The notes beneath the pieces were generated by a model that saw nothing but the letters and a program-made list of their open reading frames with translations, searched no databases and was not told where the DNA came from. From Candidatus Methylomirabilota bacterium (GTDB taxonomy: Bacteria > Methylomirabilota > Methylomirabilia > Methylomirabilales > 2-02-FULL-66-22), in the NCBI GenBank assembly GCA_016209725.1, contig JACQVO010000105.1, positions 1 through 7,951 of the forward strand: a stretch of 7,951 nucleotides of DNA. The letters run 5' to 3'. The position numbers and the translations under genes are program-made. Below are positions 1-4,666 of the stretch, one piece after another. Numbering within the stretch: the stretch's first letter is position 1; every line of letters starts with the position of its first letter.

Positions 1-985
1 CGTGGGCGCCGACCTGGAGGCCCTGTGCCGCGAGGCGGCCATGGTCGCCCTGCGGGCCGTCCTCCCGCGGATCGAGTTCGACGTGGGCGCCATCCCCTAC
101 GAGACCCTCATGGAGCTTCGGATCACGATGGACCATTTCCTGGAGGCGCTGAAGGAGGTGGAGCCATCGGCCCTCCGCGAGATTACCGTGGAGGTCCCGG
201 ACGTCCGCTGGGTGGATGTGGGCGGGCTGCAGGGGGTGAGAGAGGATCTGTTGGAGGCCATCGAGTGGCCTCTGAAGTACGCCCCCCTGTTCAAACATGC
301 GGGGGCCAGGCCGCCGAAAGGGATCCTCCTCCACGGGCCTCCGGGGACAGGGAAGACCCTGCTGGCGAAGGCGGTGGCCACCGAGAGCCGGGCCAACTTC
401 ATCTCCATCAAGGGGCCCCAGCTCATGTCCAAGTGGGTGGGGGAGGCAGAGCGGGGCGTGCGGGAGATCTTCAAGCGCGCCAAGCAGGCGGCCCCCTCCA
501 TCATCTTCTTCGACGAGGCTGATGCGCTGGCTCCCCGGCGGGGTCAGGGGGACGCGTCCGGCGTTTCCGAGCGGGTCATCAGCCAACTCCTCACCGAGCT
601 GGACGGAATCGAGGAGCTTCGGGGAGTGGTGGTGCTGGCGGCGACGAACCGCCTGGACATGCTGGACTCGGCCCTCCTTCGGCCGGGGCGGTTCGATCTC
701 CTCATCCCGCTCCCCCTGCCTGACGAGGCAGGCCGCCTGGAGATCTTCCGGATCCACACGCGGGGAAAACCGCTGGCGGGTGATGTGGATCTCCCGCGGC
801 TCGCGCGGGACACCGAGGGATTCGCCGGGGCGGACATCGAGGGCATCTGCCGCAAGGCGACGATGCTGGCCATCCGCGAGTACCTGTCTGCGGCGGCGCA
901 GGCCGGCGGAGATCCGACCTTCAGCGGGTTCGACATCCGGATGGCCCATCTGCAGCGGGCCCGGGAGCTGGTGGGCAAGGTGTAA
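1..985 (+). CDS. CDC48/VCP-like double AAA ATPase, C-terminal part (5' truncated)
   Basis: This is the carboxy-terminal part of a type II AAA+ ATPase of the CDC48/p97/VAT family, which in known members unfolds proteins by threading them through a hexameric ring. The first residues (GADLEALCREAA, 2-13) match the end of the D1 ATPase domain, so the apparent GTG at the window edge is an internal codon and the gene starts upstream. An inter-domain linker follows, with the family-typical EVEPSALRE (residues 52-60). The D2 domain then has Walker A GPPGTGKT (112-119), pore loop MSKWVG (142-147), Walker B IIFFDEAD (167-174), sensor-1 Asn216, and the second region of homology with arginine fingers Arg227 and Arg230. 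A second GADIEGICRKA (276-286) closes D2. All catalytic residues look intact. The protein ends at RELVGKV without a C-terminal HbYX proteasome-docking motif. It is transcribed towards the copper operon and is probably unrelated to it. Confidence 0.93.
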   Translation, partial: VGADLEALCREAAMVALRAVLPRIEFDVGAIPYETLMELRITMDHFLEALKEVEPSALREITVEVPDVRWVDVGGLQGVREDLLEAIEWPLKYAPLFKHAGARPPKGILLHGPPGTGKTLLAKAVATESRANFISIKGPQLMSKWVGEAERGVREIFKRAKQAAPSIIFFDEADALAPRRGQGDASGVSERVISQLLTELDGIEELRGVVVLAATNRLDMLDSALLRPGRFDLLIPLPLPDEAGRLEIFRIHTRGKPLAGDVDLPRLARDTEGFAGADIEGICRKATMLAIREYLSAAAQAGGDPTFSGFDIRMAHLQRARELVGKV

Positions 986-1043
986 GTCCTGCGGGCCACA
1001 AATACGATGACGTTTTCGCACCCGTTCGTGGTGAGCCCTTCGA

Positions 1044-1076
1044 CCGTTCGGGCTGGGCGTGTCGAAGCCCGAACGG
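1044..1076. repeat. 11-bp perfect inverted repeat (hairpin)
   Basis: CCGTTCGGGCT (1044-1054) is perfectly complementary to AGCCCGAACGG (1066-1076), with an 11-nt loop. It lies about 60 bp after the AAA gene stop. There is no T-run after either arm, so it resembles a dispersed palindromic intergenic repeat more than a terminator. The TTCGA/GTCGAA and CGAACGG words resemble intergenic repeats I recall from several GC-rich bacterial genomes; this is from memory and was not checked. Confidence 0.7.
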
Positions 1077-1106
1077 CTCAGGACAGGCTTGTCGAACCGC
1101 GAACGG
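1060..1106. repeat. Direct repeat TGTCGAA-N3-CGAACGG, two copies 30 bp apart
   Basis: The 17-bp unit TGTCGAAgccCGAACGG (1060-1076) recurs as TGTCGAAccgCGAACGG (1090-1106), identical at 15 of 17 positions with a period of 30 bp. The first copy overlaps the right arm of the neighbouring inverted repeat. A degenerate relative, GGGCGAACGAGGG, lies at 1157-1169. This looks like the remains of a small dispersed repeat family rather than a CRISPR, because there are only two units and the spacing is far too short. Confidence 0.6.
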
Positions 1107-1135
1107 CGTCTTGCACCCGAGAGATCACCCTTCGA

Positions 1136-1151
1136 TCCCGCCATGGCGGGA
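1136..1151. repeat. 16-bp perfect palindrome
   Basis: TCCCGCCATGGCGGGA reads the same on both strands. It is flanked by CCCTTCGA on the left and by CAGGGCGAACG on the right, words related to the direct repeat just upstream. It sits about 50 bp past the cupredoxin stop on the minus strand and could form a hairpin at the end of that operon transcript, but no U-tract follows. Confidence 0.6.
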
Positions 1152-1201
1152 CCCAGGGCGAACGAGGGAACTTACGTCACCGTAATTATGGGCCAGAGCA
1201 C

Positions 1202-1585
1202 TCAGGGCCGGACGATCAGGCGTCCGTCCATGAGACCGGGGTGCAAGGTGCAAGTATATGCGAACTCCCCGGAACGGGAAGGCGTGAATCGGAGGGTGGT
1301 GGACTCGCCCGGCTGGAGCGCCTTCGGCGTCCGGACGTCGAGCCCGACCAGGGCGAAGTCGTGTGGGATGCCGGCCGGCTCCTCATTGCGAACCGTGAGT
1401 TCAACTGGGACGCCGCGCCGGACCTCGAGTGTGGGGTTTTCCCCGTTGAACTGCCCCGCCTCGGCCCGCAGGAGGATGCGCTGGGGCGCGGGAGCAGTCT
1501 TCCCCAAGACGACGTTCTGCCCGATGGCCACGGCCACGGCCGCGAGCGTGACGCCCGCCAGCGCGAGGATCGTTTTGCGCGACAT
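1202..1585 (-). CDS. Membrane-anchored cupredoxin (type 1 blue-copper protein)
   Basis: This 127-residue protein is a small blue-copper protein, which would carry single electrons on the outer face of the cytoplasmic membrane. Residues 5-21 form one hydrophobic segment (ILALAGVTLAAVAVAIG), an uncleaved signal anchor or signal peptide. The remainder is a single cupredoxin fold. Visible type 1 copper ligands are His75 (IPHDF) and the C-terminal loop Cys112, His115 and Met119 (C-x2-H-x3-M). Plastocyanin and pseudoazurin have C-x2-H-x4-M and amicyanin C-x2-H-x2-M, so this loop is intermediate in length. It is the last gene of the operon, 20 bp after the ZIP gene, with a Shine-Dalgarno GAGGAG (1591-1596) 5 nt before the ATG. 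Being co-transcribed with a multicopper oxidase suggests it donates electrons to, or accepts them from, that enzyme; this is inference. Confidence 0.85.
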   Translation of the reverse strand: MSRKTILALAGVTLAAVAVAIGQNVVLGKTAPAPQRILLRAEAGQFNGENPTLEVRRGVPVELTVRNEEPAGIPHDFALVGLDVRTPKALQPGESTTLRFTPSRSGEFAYTCTLHPGLMDGRLIVRP

Positions 1586-1605
1586 CGGATCTCCTCAGCG
1601 GGAAG

Positions 1606-2835
1606 TCAGAGCTGAACCAGCAGGCCCGTCAGATACATGATGCCCAGACCCACGATCAGACCCACGAAATTCGCCACGGTCCCCGCGGCTTCGCGGGCGT
1701 CGCGGACCATCAGCTTGATCAGTTCGTACACCACCTGAAAGATCGCCCCCGCCCCGAGCGCCAGGAACAGGACGGACCAGACGGCGGAATAGGTGAAGCC
1801 CCCGATCCAGGTCCCCAGGACGGTGGGCCCGCCCGCCAGAAGGCCCATGAGCAATAGATGTCTCAGGCGGACCCCATCGCGGGCCACGGGCGCCACCACC
1901 CCCAACCCCTCCGTGGTGTTGTGAATGGTGAAGCCCACGATCAGGAACGTCCCCAATGCGATGTTCCCCAGGGCATAGGCCGCACCGATGGCCAACCCCT
2001 CGCCCAGGTTATGCAGCCCGATGCCCGCGGCGATGAGATAGGCCAGGGCCAATCGTTCGCCGCCGGGCGCGCCGGCTCTGGCCCGGCCCATGGTGCGTTC
2101 CCCCACCGCCATCAGGCCGAGGAGTCCCACGCTCACGCCGATCAGGATGATCCCCACGCCCTTGAACGCCCCGGGGACCTTGCCCGCCGCCTCCAGCGCC
2201 TCCTTGAGGGCGTCCACCCCCAAGAAAATCAGGAGACCGGCAGTCAGGCTCAGGAAGAAATGGAACCAGCGCTCCCGCACCCGCCGGAGGAAGGGGAACC
2301 AGAGGAATCCCAGGTAGACCGGGACCACCCCCACATAGATCCCCAGGAGCGCGAAGGCCCCGAGAGCCTTGACGGACGGCCGGGGCGTCTCGGCGGCGAT
2401 GTCCACCTTCTTCGTGAAAACGAGCCCGTTGCTGGTGATGAGCTTCACCTCCACCGGGTCCCCTGCCTCCCAGGGGTACGGGATCGTGACCAGCCCCTGC
2501 TGCATCCGGGTCAAGCTGGTCCCGGGACTCACCGCGTACTGCCAGAGCGCTTCGTTCACCGTGACCTGCGCGATCGTCACCGCATCCGGCCCGGTGTTCC
2601 GCACGGTGGCGATGATCTCTCCCGGGCGGAAAACCACCCGCTCGAATTCGATCTTCAGGAGGGCGTCGGGGGGAATGGGGGATTTGCCGACCAGGACCTC
2701 CCCCTTCGCCAGGAACAGGACCACCATGGCGACCAGGACGGCCACAGGGAGGAGGATCAGGAGCCACGCCCCCGGCCGCCAGACGGATCGAGCTCCGAGG
2801 TCGGGTGTGGCCAGCGTTTCGTCCTGCGAACCCAT
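1606..2835 (-). CDS. ZIP-family metal transporter with extra N-terminal extracytoplasmic domain
   Basis: This 409-residue membrane protein is clearly longer than the usual bacterial ZIP of about 250-310 residues. The N-terminus has one membrane segment (about 24-43), then a soluble stretch of about 100 residues (46-150) rich in beta-strand pattern (FRPGEIIATVRNTGPDAVTI), probably a beta-sandwich outside the membrane. The ZIP core follows (about 155-409). It includes the TM4 motif HNLGEG (275-280), the TM5 motif HNTTEG (305-310) and Glu371 in the GAGAIFQVVYEL segment. The family normally shows HNxPEG in TM4 and a similar Pro-containing motif in TM5; both prolines are missing here. The position where many ZIPs have a TM6 metal-binding Glu (AEP/VEP) reads GGP (335-337). 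His and Glu ligands of TM4 and TM5 are retained, so divalent metal transport remains likely. A Shine-Dalgarno GAGG (2843-2846) lies 7 nt before the ATG. Known ZIPs import Zn, Fe, Mn or other divalent ions; the substrate here is unknown. Confidence 0.85.
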   Translation of the reverse strand: MGSQDETLATPDLGARSVWRPGAWLLILLPVAVLVAMVVLFLAKGEVLVGKSPIPPDALLKIEFERVVFRPGEIIATVRNTGPDAVTIAQVTVNEALWQYAVSPGTSLTRMQQGLVTIPYPWEAGDPVEVKLITSNGLVFTKKVDIAAETPRPSVKALGAFALLGIYVGVVPVYLGFLWFPFLRRVRERWFHFFLSLTAGLLIFLGVDALKEALEAAGKVPGAFKGVGIILIGVSVGLLGLMAVGERTMGRARAGAPGGERLALAYLIAAGIGLHNLGEGLAIGAAYALGNIALGTFLIVGFTIHNTTEGLGVVAPVARDGVRLRHLLLMGLLAGGPTVLGTWIGGFTYSAVWSVLFLALGAGAIFQVVYELIKLMVRDAREAAGTVANFVGLIVGLGIMYLTGLLVQL

Positions 2836-2876
2836 CGCCTATCCTCATTGGCCCCGAAACGGCGGGGCAAGGGAAG

Positions 2877-3902
2877 CTATGCGGTCCGGGCGGGGGGCCG
2901 GACGTCGAACATCCCCATCCAGCCCAGCTCCGCGAACTCGCTCTGGTGCGCGTGAAACATGAATCTGCCAGGGTGGTGGTACGTGAACTCCAGGACGCAG
3001 CGCTCCCCCTGGCAGAGCATCACGGTGTCCGTGATCTCGGAGGAGGTCAGGCTGGTACCGGTCCGGAACAGCGTGAACACGTTGCCGTGCAGGTGGAAGG
3101 AGTTGATCAGGTCGAACTCCAGTATGTTGACCAGGTACACCCGCACCGGCTCCCCGACCTGGAGGGGAATGGGATGGTCTGCGAAGTAGTTGGCGATGCC
3201 GTTGACCGCGTAGAACTCGTTCTTCCCATCCAGGTCGGTGTCGAAACCGTTCATCACCATCACGAGCTCCTTGGCCGGAGGCCGCGGAGTCTTCGGATCC
3301 ACGATGAAGGCCCCATACAGCCCCTTGTGGATGTGCTTCTTCAGGGGCATCACATGGCAGTGGTACAGGAAAAGCCCGAACGGGTCCGCCGTCAGCTCGT
3401 AGTCGTAGCGTCCACCCGGTGGGACGATCTCGAAGACACCGTCCATGTTCGCCGGGTGGATGCCGTGCAGGTGGATGCTGTGGGGGTGGGCGCCCTCATT
3501 CCTGAAGTGAATGATGAGGCGGTCACCCTCCGTGCACCGGATGGTCGGCCCCGGCACCGTCCCGTTGAAGGTCCAGGCGGGGAACTTCACCCCCTTAGCC
3601 ACCTCGATCTCCAGGTCGAAGGCCGTAACCGTGTACTCCCGCTGGACTCCGCCGTTGGAGGACCGGGTGACTTTCCCGTAGTCGAATGCCGTGAGGATCT
3701 GCATCGGATCCATCGCGTCGGGCGCCTGCCGTTCCGTGGGGACGGGGCGTGCGCCCGTGTACTGGGTCGGATTGGGATGGGCCATCCCGGGCGGCATGGG
3801 GGCCGCCGCCTCCTTGCCCGTGGCGGCGGCGGCCGCCCCGGCCAGGCCCAGGCCCGCAGGAAGGCCCCACCGGAGGAACTGCCGACGACTCAGACCAGAC
3901 AT
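2877..3902 (-). CDS. Tat-exported two-domain multicopper oxidase (laccase-like, T1 copper in domain 1)
   Basis: This 341-residue enzyme would couple one-electron oxidation of a substrate to reduction of O2 to water. Residues 5-11 are a Tat motif (SRRQFLR) followed by a hydrophobic, Ala-rich stretch, so it is exported folded with its copper. All four HxH motifs of the trinuclear cluster are present: His144-x-His146, His181-Cys-His183, His270-x-His272 and His317-x-His319. The type 1 site is in domain 1 only: His141, Cys182 and His190, with Leu195 at the probable axial position. In domain 2 the Cys is Ala318. Copper nitrite reductases share the T1 position, but they have an Asp where this protein has His144 and lack a full set of HxH motifs, so a type C two-domain laccase-like oxidase fits better. 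I chose the ATG at 3902 because AGGGGGGTGG (3908-3917) sits 5 nt upstream; the in-frame GTG at 3911 would overlap that site. The physiological substrate (Mn, Fe, Cu or organic) is not identifiable. Confidence 0.9.
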   Translation of the reverse strand: MSGLSRRQFLRWGLPAGLGLAGAAAAATGKEAAAPMPPGMAHPNPTQYTGARPVPTERQAPDAMDPMQILTAFDYGKVTRSSNGGVQREYTVTAFDLEIEVAKGVKFPAWTFNGTVPGPTIRCTEGDRLIIHFRNEGAHPHSIHLHGIHPANMDGVFEIVPPGGRYDYELTADPFGLFLYHCHVMPLKKHIHKGLYGAFIVDPKTPRPPAKELVMVMNGFDTDLDGKNEFYAVNGIANYFADHPIPLQVGEPVRVYLVNILEFDLINSFHLHGNVFTLFRTGTSLTSSEITDTVMLCQGERCVLEFTYHHPGRFMFHAHQSEFAELGWMGMFDVRPPARTA

Positions 3903-3907
3903 GATTG

Positions 3908-3917
3908 CCACCCCCCT
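3908..3917 (-). promoter_or_regulatory. Shine-Dalgarno site that fixes the oxidase start
   Basis: On the minus strand the sequence AGGGGGGTGG lies 5 nt before the ATG at 3902, in the 17-bp gap after the regulator stop codon. The alternative GTG start at 3909-3911 falls inside this purine-rich block, which favours the ATG. Confidence 0.65.
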
Positions 3918-3919
3918 GC

Positions 3920-4588
3920 CTATGTTTCGTCCTCGGGACGTGTCTCCACCCGGATGTGCTGGGCGAGATCACGCCCGAGAACGTGCGAGGTCTCGCGCGT
4001 TTTCACCGTGACCGGTCCATTGAAGGGGGCCTTCTCCAGCACCTCGACCGGCGCGTTCGGAACCAGGCCGCGCGTGCCGAGATACCGGAGGACCTCGGCA
4101 TCGCTGTCGCTCACCTGCCGGATGACCCCGGTGGCTCCCGGCTCCAGATCGGACAACCGGTCGTGCTCCGCGGCGACCACCGTCCCGTCCTTGGCCGGGA
4201 TGGGGTCACCGTGAGGGTCGCGGGTCGGCCGGCCGAGCGCCTCGAAGATCTTCTCCTCGAACTCCTCGGAGATGACGTGTTCCAGTCGCTCGGCCTCTTC
4301 GTGGACCTTGTCCCAGCTGTAGCCCAGCGCCTCGGCCAGATACAATTCCAGCAGGCGATGGTGCCGGATCACCTCCAGAGCCATCTTCTCCCCGGCCTTG
4401 CTCAGGACCACCCCCTGGTAGGGATGGTGCCGCACCAGCTTCAGGCTGGCGAGCTTCTTCACCATGCCGGTGACAGAGGCGGCCGCAACCTCCATCGCTT
4501 CCGCCAGGGCCGAGGTGGAGACGACTCCGGTGTCTTCTTGGAGTTTATAGATGGTCTTGAGGTAATCCTGCACCGCTTCGCTGATCAT
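3920..4588 (-). CDS. DtxR/MntR-family metal-dependent repressor with C-terminal SH3-like domain
   Basis: This 222-residue regulator has the three-part DtxR plan: winged helix (about 1-65), metal-binding dimerisation helices (about 66-140) and a FeoA/SH3-like domain (about 145-215). Aligned by eye to DtxR with an offset of two, the ancillary-site residues are His77, Glu81 and His96, and the primary-site residues are Asp8, Glu100, Glu103 and His104. DtxR and IdeR (iron) have Met10 and Cys102 where this protein has Asp8 and Glu100. Bacillus subtilis MntR (manganese) has Asp8 and Glu99, so the ligand set is Mn-like. The second N-terminal MntR ligand, Glu11, is Lys11 here. It is the first gene of the operon: an operator-like box overlaps the promoter 20-40 bp upstream, pointing to autorepression. 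GGAGG (4593-4597) lies 4 nt before the ATG, and the oxidase follows 17 bp after the stop. I leave the symbol blank because the metal has not been tested. Confidence 0.9.
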   Translation of the reverse strand: MISEAVQDYLKTIYKLQEDTGVVSTSALAEAMEVAAASVTGMVKKLASLKLVRHHPYQGVVLSKAGEKMALEVIRHHRLLELYLAEALGYSWDKVHEEAERLEHVISEEFEEKIFEALGRPTRDPHGDPIPAKDGTVVAAEHDRLSDLEPGATGVIRQVSDSDAEVLRYLGTRGLVPNAPVEVLEKAPFNGPVTVKTRETSHVLGRDLAQHIRVETRPEDET

Positions 4589-4608
4589 TGTGCCTCCAAA
4601 ATAATTTT

Positions 4609-4627
4609 TTAGGTGAGGCTAAAATAA
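4609..4627 (-). promoter_or_regulatory. Predicted DtxR/IdeR/MntR-type operator
   Basis: The plus-strand sequence TTAGGTGAGGCTAAAATAA agrees at 16 of 19 positions with the DtxR/IdeR consensus TWAGGTWAGSCTWACCTWA as I recall it. Its core TTTTAG-N6-CTAAAA (4607-4624) is a perfect inverted repeat, and it lies in an AT-rich island within GC-rich DNA. It overlaps the -10 box and the predicted start point of the operon, immediately upstream of the DtxR-family gene. Binding of the metal-loaded repressor would therefore block RNA polymerase; this is inference from the layout. Confidence 0.75.
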
Positions 4628-4649
4628 TCTTCTGCTAAACCAAAGTCAA
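4621..4649 (-). promoter_or_regulatory. sigma70-like promoter of the regulator-oxidase-ZIP-cupredoxin operon
   Basis: On the minus strand, -35 TTGACT (4644-4649, 5 of 6 to consensus) and -10 TATTTT (4621-4626, 4 of 6) are separated by exactly 17 bp. The expected start point is near 4614, giving a 5' leader of about 26 nt that contains the GGAGG ribosome site. The -10 lies within the DtxR-type box. Confidence 0.65.
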
Positions 4650-4655
4650 GCAGAA
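4630..4655. repeat. 7-bp inverted repeat spanning the -35 region
   Basis: TTCTGCT (4630-4636) and AGCAGAA (4649-4655) form a perfect inverted repeat with a 12-nt centre. It surrounds the predicted -35 hexamer (4644-4649) and starts right next to the metal box. It could be a site for a second DNA-binding regulator, or a weak hairpin at the end of the tctA transcript. There is no proof of either. Confidence 0.5.
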
Positions 4656-4666
4656 AAGTCGGGCGG

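Larger units (their letters stand above)
986..1201. other. Intergenic region between convergent genes, rich in short repeats
   Basis: This 216-bp gap separates the stop codons of the AAA gene (+) and the cupredoxin gene (-). I see no convincing gene in it. It carries an 11-bp inverted repeat, a 17-bp unit present twice 30 bp apart, a 16-bp perfect palindrome, and a small stem-loop (TTACG-tcac-CGTAA, 1172-1185). None is followed by a U-rich tract on either strand, so no classical rho-independent terminator is evident, although the hairpins could still end or stabilise both converging transcripts. Confidence 0.6.

Noticed and set aside
1060..1169. Possible CRISPR-like array
   Set aside because: There are only two good repeat copies, the spacing is 13 bp, no leader is visible and no cas genes are in the window.
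1044..1185. Rho-independent terminator for either convergent operon
   Set aside because: Several hairpins exist, but none is followed by a run of T on the relevant strand.
1007..1640. Two overlapping plus-strand open frames across 1007-1640
   Set aside because: They start in the repeat-rich intergenic region and run antisense to the cupredoxin gene; composition is Arg/Ser/Gly-rich and they have no ribosome site or recognisable motif.
2877..3902. Copper nitrite reductase (NirK)
   Set aside because: The catalytic Asp position of NirK is His144, and all four HxH motifs needed for a trinuclear O2-reducing cluster are present, so a laccase-like oxidase fits better.
3903..3911. GTG at 3911 as the oxidase start
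   Set aside because: The GTG falls inside the GGGGGGTGG ribosome-binding block. The ATG at 3902 has correct spacing to it and keeps the complete Tat signal.
2805..4214. Long plus-strand open frame opposite the oxidase and regulator
   Set aside because: The opposite strand encodes clear motifs (twin arginine, HxH copper ligands, DtxR helices). The plus-strand reading is an artefact of high GC.
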